A stretch of DNA of 49,074 bases from SZAS-79 sp038319115 (GCA_038319115.1 JBBQCV010000004.1:1-49074); one strand, 5' to 3'. Shown: positions 8,186 to 16,097, counted from the first letter of the stretch. The notes: a model not told the origin generated them from the letters alone. Numbers and translations are program-made.

Positions 8186-9372
8186 TGCCCGCTCCTGTCG
8201 CAGTCGCACTGTCCCGACCCGGCCAGATGCGCTTCGAGGCCCTGCCGCCGCTGGCGCTTTACGTCCACATGCCGTGGTGCGTGCGCAAATGCCCGTACTG
8301 CGATTTCAACTCGCACGAAAAAAAGGGCGACCTGCCCGAAGACGCCTATTGCGATGCGCTGGTCGCAGACCTCGAACATGCGTTGCCGTGGATCTGGGGC
8401 CGGCGCATCTACAGCATATTTTTCGGTGGCGGCACGCCCAGCCTTTTTTCCGCTGCCTCGATCGACCGGCTGCTGGCGGCGTTTCGCGCGCGTCTCACGA
8501 TTGCCGCCGATGCGGAGATCACGCTGGAAGCCAACCCGGGCACGTTCGAGGCGCAGAAATTCAGGGATTTCCGTGCCACGGGGATCAATCGGCTGTCGAT
8601 CGGGATCCAGAGTTTCGACGATGCGCACCTGAAGGCGCTCGGGCGCATCCACAGCGCCGCCGAGGCGCGCCGCGCGATCGGCATAGCGCAGGAGAATTTC
8701 GCCAACATCAACCTCGACCTGATGTACGGGCTGCCTTCGCAAACCCTCGCCCAGGCGCGCGCCGACCTGGAGGAGGGCATTCGCTGGGGCACCTCGCACC
8801 TGTCGGCCTACCAGCTGACCCTCGAGCCCAATACGGTTTTCTTCAGCCACCCGCCGCGCCTGCCCGGGCATGACGAGGCCGCCGCGATGCAGGAAGCCGC
8901 TGAGGAACTGCTGGCGCAAGCCGGCTTCGCGCACTACGAGACCTCGGCTTTTGCGCGGCCGGGCATGCGCTGCCGGCACAACCTCAATTACTGGCAGTTC
9001 GGCGATTACCTCGGGCTCGGGGCGGGGGCGCACGGCAAGATCAGCTTCCCCGACCGGATCGAGCGCCACGCGCGGGCCAAGCAGCCGCGCGAGTACATGG
9101 CGATGGCGCCTGAAGGCCGGTCAATCGTCGAGCAGCGCACCCTTGCCGCCGCCGAAGTGCCGTTCGAATTCATGCTCAATGCGCTGCGGCTGGTGGAAGG
9201 TGTACCGGTGGCGCTGTTCCGCGAGCGCACCGGGCTCGATCCCACGGTGCTCGAGGCCGCGCTAACCAAGGCCGAGGCGATGGGACTGCTCGAGCGCGAT
9301 TGGAAGACCCTGCGCCCGACCTTGCGCGGGCAGCGTTTCCTGAACCAACTGCTGGAGCTGTTCCTGCCCTGA
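8185..9372 (+). CDS. hemW: HemW-type radical SAM heme chaperone (coproporphyrinogen III oxidase-like)
   Basis: A 395-residue radical SAM protein. The cluster-binding cysteines are Cys32, Cys36 and Cys39 (C-x3-C-x2-C, in Cys-Val-Arg-Lys-Cys-Pro-Tyr-Cys-Asp-Phe), and the Gly-Gly-Gly-Thr-Pro SAM-binding motif lies near residue 75. A HemN C-terminal-type helical domain follows. HemW is the heme chaperone branch of the HemN-like family and lacks the extra cysteine of true HemN; older annotations call such proteins oxygen-independent coproporphyrinogen III oxidase. It ends the kinase-phosphatase-rph-rdgB-hemW run. Confidence 0.93.
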   Translation: MPAPVAVALSRPGQMRFEALPPLALYVHMPWCVRKCPYCDFNSHEKKGDLPEDAYCDALVADLEHALPWIWGRRIYSIFFGGGTPSLFSAASIDRLLAAFRARLTIAADAEITLEANPGTFEAQKFRDFRATGINRLSIGIQSFDDAHLKALGRIHSAAEARRAIGIAQENFANINLDLMYGLPSQTLAQARADLEEGIRWGTSHLSAYQLTLEPNTVFFSHPPRLPGHDEAAAMQEAAEELLAQAGFAHYETSAFARPGMRCRHNLNYWQFGDYLGLGAGAHGKISFPDRIERHARAKQPREYMAMAPEGRSIVEQRTLAAAEVPFEFMLNALRLVEGVPVALFRERTGLDPTVLEAALTKAEAMGLLERDWKTLRPTLRGQRFLNQLLELFLP

Positions 9373-9428
9373 TTTTGGCGAATTCATTTTCGTAGACTGG
9401 CTCCCCGATTAGCTCTCATGGAAGTTTG

Positions 9429-9446
9429 TGTACTGGTGCCAGTACA
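9429..9446. repeat. Perfect inverted repeat, 8-bp arms
   Basis: TGTACTGG and CCAGTACA are separated by TG, just beyond the trmB stop and 57 bases from the convergent hemW stop. It could form a hairpin at both transcript ends, but no T-run follows in either direction, so an intrinsic terminator is not supported. It may instead slow 3' exonucleases or bind a protein. Confidence 0.5.
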
Positions 9447-9447
9447 T

Positions 9448-10125
9448 TCAGGGCTTGCGGAGGAACACCAGGTCGCGCACGCCGTGTCCCAGCCTGAGGC
9501 CGCGGGTTTCGAACTTGGTCTGCGGACGGTAGGCTGGGCGCGGGGCGAACCCCGGCGCGGAATTCTCCAGCAATGGCTCGGCCGACAGCACCTCGAGCAT
9601 GTGCTCGGCGTAGGGCTCCCAGTCGGTGGCGAGATGGATGTAGCCGCCGGGGGCGAGCTTCGACGCCGCCAGCGAAACCAGCGGTGGCTGGATCAGCCGG
9701 CGCTTGTTGTGGCGCTTCTTGGGCCACGGATCGGGGAAAAACACATGCAGGCCAGCGAGCGAGCCGTCCGGCAGCATTTTCTCCAGCACCTCGACGGCAT
9801 CGTGGCGGATCACGCGCAGGTTTGGCAGGCCCTCGGCGTCGATGGCCTTGAGCAGGCTGCCCACGCCCGGCAGGTGCACCTCGACCGCGATGTAGTCGTT
9901 TTCCGGGTGTTGCTGCGCGATCACGACGCTGGTTTCGCCCATGCCCGAGCCGATTTCCAGCACCAGGGGAGCGGTACGCCCGAACACTGCCGCCGGGTCG
10001 AGAGGCTGTTCGACGAATGCGATGCCGTAGCGCGGGTAGAGCGTGTCCCATGCGCGTTGCTGCGCGTTCGAGACGCGCCCCTGGCGCAGGACGAAACTGC
10101 GTACCGTCCTGCGCGGCGATTCCAC
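9448..10125 (-). CDS. trmB: tRNA (guanine-N7-)-methyltransferase
   Basis: A 225-residue SAM-dependent enzyme that methylates G46 of tRNA to m7G. The SAM-binding loop Leu-Glu-Ile-Gly-Ser-Gly-Met-Gly lies at 56-63. The TrmB signature Pro-Asp-Pro-Trp-Pro-Lys-Lys-Arg-His is at 131-139, and a Thr-Lys-Phe-Glu-x-Arg-Gly near the C-terminus is also typical. Length is normal. It is the third gene of thiS-thiG-trmB, 8 bases after thiG. Confidence 0.96.
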   Translation of the reverse strand: MESPRRTVRSFVLRQGRVSNAQQRAWDTLYPRYGIAFVEQPLDPAAVFGRTAPLVLEIGSGMGETSVVIAQQHPENDYIAVEVHLPGVGSLLKAIDAEGLPNLRVIRHDAVEVLEKMLPDGSLAGLHVFFPDPWPKKRHNKRRLIQPPLVSLAASKLAPGGYIHLATDWEPYAEHMLEVLSAEPLLENSAPGFAPRPAYRPQTKFETRGLRLGHGVRDLVFLRKP

Positions 10126-10133
10126 GCCGGAGC

Positions 10134-10940
10134 CTAGGCTGCCTTGGTCTGCACCGAAGCGCTGATCATCCCGCCGGTGGGCGAGGAGGGCGCCGCCGAG
10201 TAGAGCTTCTTCGGCATGCGCCCGGCGAGGAATGCCTCGCGGCCGGCTTCCACGCCCTTCTTCATGGCGCGCGCCATCATCACTGGGTCGCGCGCAGCGG
10301 CGATGGCGGTATTCATGAGCACCCCGTCACAGCCCAGCTCCATTGCGATGGCCGCGTCCGATGCGGTCCCGACGCCCGCGTCGACGAGCACCGGCACCGA
10401 GACGCGCTCGATGACGAGTTGCAGGTTCCACGGGTTGAGGATGCCCATGCCCGAACCGATCAGCGAGGCGAGCGGCATCACCGCGACGCAGCCGATGTCC
10501 TCGAGCATTTTGACCTGGATGGGGTCGTCGGAGCAGTACACCATGACCTTGAAGCCGTCGGCCACCAGCGTCTTCGCCGCGGCGAGGGTCTCGGGCATGT
10601 TGGGGTACAGGGATTGCGGGTCGCCGAGGACCTCGAGCTTGACGAGGTCGTGGCCGTCAAGCAGCTCGCGCGCAAGGCGAAGCGTGCGCACCGCGTCGTC
10701 GGCCGTGTAGCAGCCGGCCGTGTTCGGCAGCAGGGTGAACTGCGAAGGCGGCAGCGAATCGAGCAGGTTGGGCTCGCCCGGATTCTGGCCGATGTTGGTG
10801 CGGCGGATCGCCACGGTGACGATCTGCGCGCCCGAGGCGTCGATGGCCGCGCGGGTTTCGGCAAAGTCCTTGTACTTTCCGGTGCCGACGAGCAACCGCG
10901 AGGCGTACGACTTGCCGGCAATGACGAGGGGGTCCTGCAT
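10134..10940 (-). CDS. thiG: Thiazole synthase
   Basis: A 268-residue enzyme that makes the thiazole phosphate of thiamine from 1-deoxy-D-xylulose 5-phosphate, dehydroglycine or iminoglycine, and ThiS thiocarboxylate. Family features are Leu-Leu-Val-Gly-Thr-Gly-Lys-Tyr near residue 16, the Schiff-base lysine in Leu-Val-Lys101-Leu-Glu-Val, and the phosphate-binding Val-Asp-Ala-Gly-Val-Gly-Thr-Ala-Ser-Asp-Ala. It starts 2 bases after thiS, its sulfur donor. No thiamine riboswitch is recognisable upstream of the pair. Confidence 0.97.
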   Translation of the reverse strand: MQDPLVIAGKSYASRLLVGTGKYKDFAETRAAIDASGAQIVTVAIRRTNIGQNPGEPNLLDSLPPSQFTLLPNTAGCYTADDAVRTLRLARELLDGHDLVKLEVLGDPQSLYPNMPETLAAAKTLVADGFKVMVYCSDDPIQVKMLEDIGCVAVMPLASLIGSGMGILNPWNLQLVIERVSVPVLVDAGVGTASDAAIAMELGCDGVLMNTAIAAARDPVMMARAMKKGVEAGREAFLAGRMPKKLYSAAPSSPTGGMISASVQTKAA

Positions 10941-10942
10941 GG

Positions 10943-11146
10943 TCAGCCCCCGCCCACGGCCACGACGATTTCGAGGCGGTCGCCATTGGCCAGGCGCGTG
11001 GCGCCATGTGCGCTGCGCGGCACGATTTCGCCATTGCGCTCGACCGCGATCTTGCGCCCTGCGAGCTCCAGCCGCTCGATCAGGGCGGCCACGTCGAGCG
11101 CCTCGTCGAAACGATGCGCGGCGCCATTTACGGTGACTTGTATCAT
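10943..11146 (-). CDS. thiS: Sulfur carrier protein ThiS
   Basis: A 67-residue ubiquitin-like protein ending in Gly-Gly-Gly; the C-terminal Gly-Gly is adenylated and thiocarboxylated and hands sulfur to ThiG. The Met at 11146 was chosen because the beta-grasp fold starts there (Ile-Gln-Val-Thr-Val-Asn-Gly) and about 67 residues is the family size; a longer reading to 11230 adds unrelated sequence. It is the first gene of thiS-thiG-trmB and is divergent from the coiled-coil gene at 11233. Confidence 0.93.
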   Translation of the reverse strand: MIQVTVNGAAHRFDEALDVAALIERLELAGRKIAVERNGEIVPRSAHGATRLANGDRLEIVVAVGGG

Positions 11147-11205
11147 GGGCGGAATGATACCGCGCGGCGTAACGCGCCGCGAGGCCGGTCGGACGAGCTG
11201 TGGCT

Positions 11206-11211
11206 TAGAAT
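11206..11211 (+). promoter_or_regulatory. Candidate -10 element before the coiled-coil gene
   Basis: TAGAAT lies 21 bases before the ATG at 11233 in a GC-rich gap, a good match to the sigma-70 -10 consensus. No clear -35 hexamer is seen at 17 bases. The same hexamer precedes the tRNA (16098) and the 5'-nucleotidase (27351). A GAGGGA ribosome-binding site follows. Confidence 0.4.
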
Positions 11212-11232
11212 GCACGCCGAGGGAACCCAAAA

Positions 11233-11790
11233 ATGCCAGCCGCCGGAATGCCCAGCCCGGAAGACCCGTTGCTCGCCGTGCAGAAGGAGTTGCGCGACGT
11301 CCAGCGTGCCGTGATCGCCCTGCGCGGGGAACTCGAACTCGCGCACGCCAGGCGCGAGGACGAGGTGCAGCATGCCGTGGCCGCCGGCCAGGACGAGATC
11401 AAGCTGTTGCGGGCGACGGCCGCCAGCCTGCGCGATGCGCTGGAACAGGCCGCCATCAAGCGGGACGCCGACGTGCAGGCCGCCCATGCCGCGGGTGCCA
11501 ACGAGATCGCCCAGTTGAAAGCCACCTCGGCGGCGCTGCGCGAGCAGCTCGAGCTCGAGCGCAACTCGGCCGAGGGGCGCGTCCAGGCCGCCCATGCCAG
11601 CGCCGCGGCCGAGATCGGCCAGCTCAAGGCCACGGCTGGGGCGCTGCGCGAGCAGCTCGAAATGGTTCGGATCGCGGCCGAGAACGGGGTCCAGGTCGCC
11701 CGCCAGGCGGCGCAGGACGAAATAGCGCAGTTGCAGGCTTCCATCGTCGCAATGCGCGATTCCATGGAAAGGCACACCGCACGCCAATGA
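11233..11790 (+). CDS. Coiled-coil protein of four 36-residue repeats
   Basis: A 185-residue protein I do not recognise by name. Residues 29-172 are four consecutive units of exactly 36 residues (29-64, 65-100, 101-136, 137-172), with a partial fifth from 173. Each unit starts Ala/Ser-Leu-Arg-x-x-Leu-Glu, has Val-Gln-x-Ala near position 17 and Asp/Asn/Ala-Glu-Ile-x-x-Leu-x-Ala-Thr near position 26. It is nearly all Ala, Glu, Gln, Leu and Arg with no cysteine, no signal peptide and no membrane segment, so one long helix or coiled coil is expected; 36 residues equals two heptads plus two hendecads. The stop overlaps the start of the adenylate cyclase (ATGA), which suggests fixed co-production and possibly a scaffold or oligomerisation partner. 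That role is inference. Confidence 0.85.
   Translation: MPAAGMPSPEDPLLAVQKELRDVQRAVIALRGELELAHARREDEVQHAVAAGQDEIKLLRATAASLRDALEQAAIKRDADVQAAHAAGANEIAQLKATSAALREQLELERNSAEGRVQAAHASAAAEIGQLKATAGALREQLEMVRIAAENGVQVARQAAQDEIAQLQASIVAMRDSMERHTARQ
11317..11748 (+). repeat. Four tandem 108-bp coding repeats
   Basis: The 36-residue protein repeats correspond to in-frame DNA units of 108 bp at 11317-11424, 11425-11532, 11533-11640 and 11641-11748. The later units are closest in sequence (for example, both the third and fourth begin with Ala-Leu-Arg-Glu-Gln-Leu-Glu), which points to growth by unit duplication. Confidence 0.75.
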
Positions 11791-14105
11791 GCGAACAAAC
11801 GCTTTCCGCGCCCAAGCGGCGCACCAAGCCCCCGGCCAACGACAAGCGGGGTGCGGTTTCGATCTCCCAGAAGCGCCGCCTGCGCGAGGCCGAACTGCTG
11901 CTCGAAATTTCGCGCAAGATGTCGGTGACCGATTCGCTCGACGAGGTCCTCACCACGCTGCTCGACGCCACGACGGGCGAGCTCAATACCGAGCGCGGCA
12001 CGCTGTTCCTCAACGACGCCGAGACCAACGAGCTGTATTCGCGCGTTGCGCAGGGCTCGTTCCGGCGCGAGATCCGCATCCTGAATACCACCGGCGTGGC
12101 CGGCCACGTCTTCACCACCGGGCAGGGCACCATCGTCCACGATGCCTACGCCGACCCGCGCTTCAACCGCAGCGTCGACGAGCGTACCGGGTTCGTGACG
12201 CGCGACCTCCTGTGCGTGCCGATCCGCACGGCCAAGGGGCTGGTCATCGGCGTGGCGCAGCTGCTGAACAAGCGCAAGGGCAAGTTCACCGCGGCGGACC
12301 TCGCGCTGCTCGGGCAGATGGCGGCGCAGGGGGCCGTCGCGCTGCAAAGCGCACAGGTCATCGAGCGGGTCGAGCGGGTGCGCAAGCAGGAGCTCGAGTT
12401 CGTCAACATCGTCTCGGAGATGACCTCCGACATCAAGCTTGGCTCGCTGCTGCAGAAAGTGATGGGCGAGGCCACCCGGATGCTGAACGCCGAGCGCTCG
12501 ACGCTGTTCCTGAATGACGAAAAAACCAGCGAGTTGTGGTCGGAGGTCGGCCAGGGTCTGGAATCGCTGCAGATCCGCCTGCCCAACCACATGGGCATCG
12601 CCGGCGCGGTGTTCAAGTCGGGCAAGACGATCAACATCCCGTACGCCTATGCCGACTTGCGTTTCAACCCGGCGTTCGACAAGAAGACCAATTACTTCAC
12701 GCGCTCAATCCTGTGCGTGCCGGTGGTCAACAAGCTCGGCAAGACGATAGGCGTGACGCAGGTGCTCAACAAGCGCGGCGGGCCGTTCTCCAACGAGGAC
12801 GAGGCGCGCTTGCGCGCCTTCACCGCCCAGGTGTCGATCGCGCTCGAGAACGCCAAGCTGTTTGCCGACGTGCAGGCAATGAAGAATTACAACGAGGCGA
12901 TGCTCGAATCGATGTCCAACGGCCTCATCACGCTGGATGCACAGGACCGGATAGCGACCTGCAACGCCGCCGGGCTGCGCATCCTGCAGGCTGCGGGCAA
13001 GCCGATTGTGCAGTCCTCGGTGGCCGATTTCTTCGGGCCGGCCAATGGTTGGGTGCTGGACAAGCTCAAGGCAGTGGCCGATACCGGCGAGCAGCAGATC
13101 AGCGTGGACGCGCCGTTGCAAGTAGGCGACAGCGCGCTGTCGGTCAACTTCACCGTCCAGCCGTTGCTCAACGTCGACCAGCAGCGCATCGGCTCGATGA
13201 TCGTGCTGGAGGACATCAGCTCGGAAAAGCGCCTCAAGTCGACGATGTCGCGCTATATGGACCCGGGCATTGCCGACCGGCTGCTCGCGCAGGGCACCGA
13301 TCTCCTCGGCGGGCAGGATCTCGAGGCGACCGTCCTGTTTTCGGACATCCGCGGCTTCACCACGCTGACCGAGCAGCTCGGCCCGCAGGGTACGGTGGCG
13401 CTCCTCAACGAGTACTTCACGCTGATGGTCGACTGCCTGCAGAAAGAGGAGGGCATGCTCGACAAGTTCATCGGCGACGCGGTGATGGCCGCTTTCGGCA
13501 TCCCGGTGCCGCACGATGATGACCCCGACCGGGCCACGCGCACCGCGATCGCCATGCTCACCACGCTCGCGCGCTGGAACGAGCAGCGCGCCGCCGATGG
13601 CAAGCTCCCGGTGGAGATCGGCATCGGCCTGAATACCGACCGCGTCGTGTCCGGCAACATCGGGTCGCAGAAGCGCATGGATTTCACCATCATCGGTGAC
13701 GGGGTGAACCTCGCGGCGCGCCTGGAGTCGGCGTGCAAGCAGTACGGCGCCAAGCTTCTCATCAGCGAGTTCACCTTCCGCAAGCTCAAGGGAACGTACC
13801 GCACGCGCGAAATTGATCTCGCGGTGGTCAAGGGAAAGACCAAGCCGGTGGCGGTGGTCGAGGTCCTCGACTTCCACGACGAGAAGAGCTTCCCCCACAT
13901 CGTCGACGTGCTCAGCCTGTTCAGGAACGGGTTGTCGGCCTATCGCGCCCGCCGCTGGGACGAGGCCACGCGCATCTTTGGCGAGGCGCTTGAGCTGCAT
14001 CCCGCCGACAAGCCGAGCCTGATCCACGTCGAGCGCAGCCAGTACCTCAAGGAAAACCCCCCGCCCGAGGACTGGGACGGGGCGTGGGTACTGGAAAGCA
14101 AATGA
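11787..14105 (+). CDS. GAF-GAF-PAS class III adenylate cyclase
   Basis: A 772-residue soluble signalling enzyme predicted to make cAMP from ATP. Domains: GAF-1 about 30-190, GAF-2 about 205-355, PAS about 365-480, cyclase about 505-690, then a helical tail with one TPR-like unit. The catalytic domain is complete: metal-binding Asp520 and Asp564, adenine-specifying Lys560 and Asp632, and transition-state residues Asn641 and Arg645. Lys and Asp at the specificity positions favour ATP over GTP. GAF-2 carries Asn328-Lys329-x4-Phe334-x3-Asp338-Glu339, the NKFDE motif of cyclic-nucleotide-binding GAF domains; GAF-1 keeps Asn161-Lys162, Phe167 and Asp171 but has Leu172. The layout resembles cyanobacterial CyaB1/CyaB2. 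The start is the ATG overlapping the coiled-coil gene stop; the reading frame stays open far upstream, but that part is not coding. Confidence 0.93.
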   Translation: MSEQTLSAPKRRTKPPANDKRGAVSISQKRRLREAELLLEISRKMSVTDSLDEVLTTLLDATTGELNTERGTLFLNDAETNELYSRVAQGSFRREIRILNTTGVAGHVFTTGQGTIVHDAYADPRFNRSVDERTGFVTRDLLCVPIRTAKGLVIGVAQLLNKRKGKFTAADLALLGQMAAQGAVALQSAQVIERVERVRKQELEFVNIVSEMTSDIKLGSLLQKVMGEATRMLNAERSTLFLNDEKTSELWSEVGQGLESLQIRLPNHMGIAGAVFKSGKTINIPYAYADLRFNPAFDKKTNYFTRSILCVPVVNKLGKTIGVTQVLNKRGGPFSNEDEARLRAFTAQVSIALENAKLFADVQAMKNYNEAMLESMSNGLITLDAQDRIATCNAAGLRILQAAGKPIVQSSVADFFGPANGWVLDKLKAVADTGEQQISVDAPLQVGDSALSVNFTVQPLLNVDQQRIGSMIVLEDISSEKRLKSTMSRYMDPGIADRLLAQGTDLLGGQDLEATVLFSDIRGFTTLTEQLGPQGTVALLNEYFTLMVDCLQKEEGMLDKFIGDAVMAAFGIPVPHDDDPDRATRTAIAMLTTLARWNEQRAADGKLPVEIGIGLNTDRVVSGNIGSQKRMDFTIIGDGVNLAARLESACKQYGAKLLISEFTFRKLKGTYRTREIDLAVVKGKTKPVAVVEVLDFHDEKSFPHIVDVLSLFRNGLSAYRARRWDEATRIFGEALELHPADKPSLIHVERSQYLKENPPPEDWDGAWVLESK

Positions 14106-14138
14106 GCGGCGGAGCCGCGCCGGAGCATTGACCTCGCG

Positions 14139-15371
14139 ATGAGCGACGGGTTGCCGCCGTATCTCGGCTTTGCGGGGCTGTGGCGGCTGGAATCGTCCGG
14201 CCTGGAGATTGCCAGGCTCGGGCCGATGCTCGAAGCGCGCCTCGCGAGCGACCCTGGCAATGCCGAGGCGATGATGGACATCGCGACGCTTTCGATCCTC
14301 ACGCTGATCCCCGAGAACCGCCCGTACGCATTCGCCATGCAGGCGCGCGCTCTCGACCTGCAGCAGGTGTACCCCATCCCGGCACCGCGCCAGCCGGCCA
14401 CGCTGCGTGTCCTGGCCGTGGCGTGCCCAGGGGACATGACCGCGATTACGCACCTGGACTGCCTGCTGGAGGGTTCCGACGTCGACCTGTTGATGCTTTA
14501 CCTGCGCGCCGGTTCGCCCTTGCCGCAGTCACTGCCCGAACACGATCTTGTGTTCGTCGCGATAGGCGAATCCGGCCCGAACCGCCAGGTCCTCGCATTG
14601 GCCAAAGAGGTCGCGACGCTTTCGTCGCGGCCGGTCATCAATCCCGCCGCGCGCATCCTCGCGCTCACGCGCGACACTGCGTCGCGCATGCTGCGCGATA
14701 TTCCCGGGGTGACCATGCCGCCGACGACGCGCGTCGCGCGCGACCGGCTGCTGATGGTGGCCGCAGGGACGCTGCTTCTCGAAGCGGTGCTGCCAGGCGG
14801 CGCCTTCCCGATCATCGCCCGCCCGGTCGATTCGCAAGGGGGCGCGGGCCTGGAAAAGCTGGACGACGCGGGCGCGTTGGCGAGCTACCTCGACGGCACG
14901 GCGTTCGAGGCGTACTTCGTTTCGCGGTTTGTTGACTACAGCGGCGCCGACGGGCATTACCGCAAGTTCCGCGTGGTGATGGTTGAAGGGCAGGCCCTGG
15001 CGTGCCACATGGCGATCTCCACGCAATGGATGATCCACTACGTGAATGCCGACATGGATGCAAGCGATTGGAAGCGCGCCGAAGAGGCGCGTTTCATGGT
15101 GGAGTTCGACACAGGCTTCGCAACCCGGCACGCGGGTGCCCTGCAAGGCATCGACGCGGCGCTGGGCCTGGACTACTACGCGATCGACTGCGCCGAGACG
15201 CGCGAGGGCGCACTGCTGGTGTTCGAGGCCGACACTGCGATGCTCGTGCACGCAATGGATCCGGTGGACCTGTACCCCTACAAGGGGCCCGCGATGCGTC
15301 GCATCTTCGAAGCTTTCAGGCGCATGCTGGAAACCCGCAAGGAATCGGCCCGCCAGGCGGCGCGCCAATAA
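14139..15371 (+). CDS. ATP-grasp-like protein of unknown function
   Basis: A 410-residue protein. Residues 1-75 are helical and resemble a TPR-like unit. Residues 90-170 form an alpha/beta segment. From about residue 200 the pattern resembles a RimK-like ATP-grasp fold: Phe-Pro-Ile-Ile-Ala-Arg-Pro in place of the ATP-binding lysine strand, then Ser-Gln-Gly-Gly-Ala-Gly as a glycine loop, a Tyr-Arg-Lys-Phe-Arg-Val-Val strand, and Val-Phe-Glu-Ala-Asp-Thr near 360 as the metal-binding strand. ATP-grasp enzymes join a carboxylate to an amine or thiol; here the substrate and even activity are uncertain. It follows the cyclase by 33 bases and is probably co-transcribed. No signal peptide is visible. 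Its last codon lies at the edge of the terminator for the opposing lipoprotein gene. Confidence 0.7.
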   Translation: MSDGLPPYLGFAGLWRLESSGLEIARLGPMLEARLASDPGNAEAMMDIATLSILTLIPENRPYAFAMQARALDLQQVYPIPAPRQPATLRVLAVACPGDMTAITHLDCLLEGSDVDLLMLYLRAGSPLPQSLPEHDLVFVAIGESGPNRQVLALAKEVATLSSRPVINPAARILALTRDTASRMLRDIPGVTMPPTTRVARDRLLMVAAGTLLLEAVLPGGAFPIIARPVDSQGGAGLEKLDDAGALASYLDGTAFEAYFVSRFVDYSGADGHYRKFRVVMVEGQALACHMAISTQWMIHYVNADMDASDWKRAEEARFMVEFDTGFATRHAGALQGIDAALGLDYYAIDCAETREGALLVFEADTAMLVHAMDPVDLYPYKGPAMRRIFEAFRRMLETRKESARQAARQ

Positions 15372-15396
15372 AAAAGGCTGGCCGTGCGGCCAGCCT
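15371..15396 (-). terminator. Rho-independent terminator of the lipoprotein gene
   Basis: A perfect inverted repeat with 10-base arms (AGGCTGGCCG/CGGCCAGCCT, 15375-15396) is followed on the minus strand by a T-run at 15376-15371. It lies 20 bases after the lipoprotein stop and touches the stop of the ATP-grasp gene on the other strand. Confidence 0.85.
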
Positions 15397-15415
15397 CAGC
15401 AGGATCCCGGAGGAG

Positions 15416-15898
15416 TCAGCGGATCCTGTTCAAGTCCGAATTGGACAACGACGCCAGCAGATCCATGAAACCGGGCTTTGCCGGTTTTGCCGCGGCGACC
15501 GTATCCGTGTCCGACGCCTGGTCGAATCCGCGCGCGCGAACCACCAGCGTGAACCCCTTGCTGCTGGAGTTGGTGCTGCGACCGCGCAGGTCGGAAAAGC
15601 GACCGCCGATGCTGCGGCCGGCGAGGTCGTGGATGATGGCGCCGCCCTTGGCGGGCTCTTCGTACCCGACGATGTTGCCGGCTTCATCGAGCATCGGCGT
15701 GAACAGCGCGACCTGGGCGACGACTTCACCGGTTTCCGGGTTGCGCAGCATCTGCTTGTAACCGATGACATGGCCCTGATCGTTCTTGACCGCTTTCTTG
15801 CTCAGCGGGCCGCTTTTGCTGATCGGCCCGAAATCCCCAAGGGTGGAGCAACCTCCGAGCGCCACAAGTGCGGCGAGTATCAGTGTCCTGGCAACCAT
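15416..15898 (-). CDS. Small lipoprotein of unknown function
   Basis: A 160-residue protein with a lipoprotein signal: a short basic start, a hydrophobic stretch and the lipobox Leu-Gly-Gly-Cys17, followed by Ser at +2, which fits outer-membrane sorting. The mature part has short beta-like segments, including two phrases of the kind Asn-Asp-Gln-Gly-His-Val-Ile-Gly-Tyr and Asp-Glu-Ala-Gly-Asn-Ile-Val-Gly-Tyr that look like an internal duplication, then a low-complexity Ala/Lys/Pro linker near 135-145. The ATG at 15898 is chosen because a strong AAGGAG lies just upstream and the signal peptide begins there. It is a single-gene unit with its own terminator. I cannot name the family. Confidence 0.8.
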   Translation of the reverse strand: MVARTLILAALVALGGCSTLGDFGPISKSGPLSKKAVKNDQGHVIGYKQMLRNPETGEVVAQVALFTPMLDEAGNIVGYEEPAKGGAIIHDLAGRSIGGRFSDLRGRSTNSSSKGFTLVVRARGFDQASDTDTVAAAKPAKPGFMDLLASLSNSDLNRIR

Positions 15899-16014
15899 GT
15901 TGTTCTCCTTCTTCCTGAACGAGCCCCCAACGCTTTGCAATGTACTCTCCCCGTGTGCGGAGAGATAGGAAAAAGTGCCGCTTGCGAAGTGAGGTAAATT
16001 CCGCGCTCTCCTCG

Positions 16015-16033
16015 TATAACAATGATTATTAAT
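16015..16033. promoter_or_regulatory. AT-rich Fur-box-like site upstream of the lipoprotein gene
   Basis: TATAACAATGATTATTAAT matches the 19-bp Fur consensus at about 12 positions by hand count and stands in an AT-rich island within GC-rich DNA, 117 bases before the lipoprotein start. It could equally be a plain AT-rich promoter region. Low confidence. Confidence 0.25.
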
Positions 16034-16097
16034 GGAATATTTTTCAGCCACTGGACGATAAGCCGACCGTTCATCGGCCGGTGCGCCGACGAAAGGT

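Noticed and set aside
11147..11232. Thiamine (TPP) riboswitch before thiS
   Set aside because: Only 86 bases are available and neither conserved TPP core element is visible; just a 7-bp GC-rich hairpin (11163-11181).
11317..11748. CRISPR-like or non-coding tandem array
   Set aside because: The repeat period is 108 bp, in frame, without spacers, and encodes a regular helical protein.
10017..11786. N-terminal extension of the adenylate cyclase frame by 590 codons
   Set aside because: It crosses thiG and thiS on the other strand and the coiled-coil gene; low-complexity, Arg-rich translation. The start at 11787 is supported by the ATGA overlap.
12705..14453. Long open frame (582 codons) antisense to the adenylate cyclase
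   Set aside because: It mirrors the codon bias of the cyclase in a GC-rich genome; the cyclase has every catalytic motif, while the antisense protein shows no recognisable domain.
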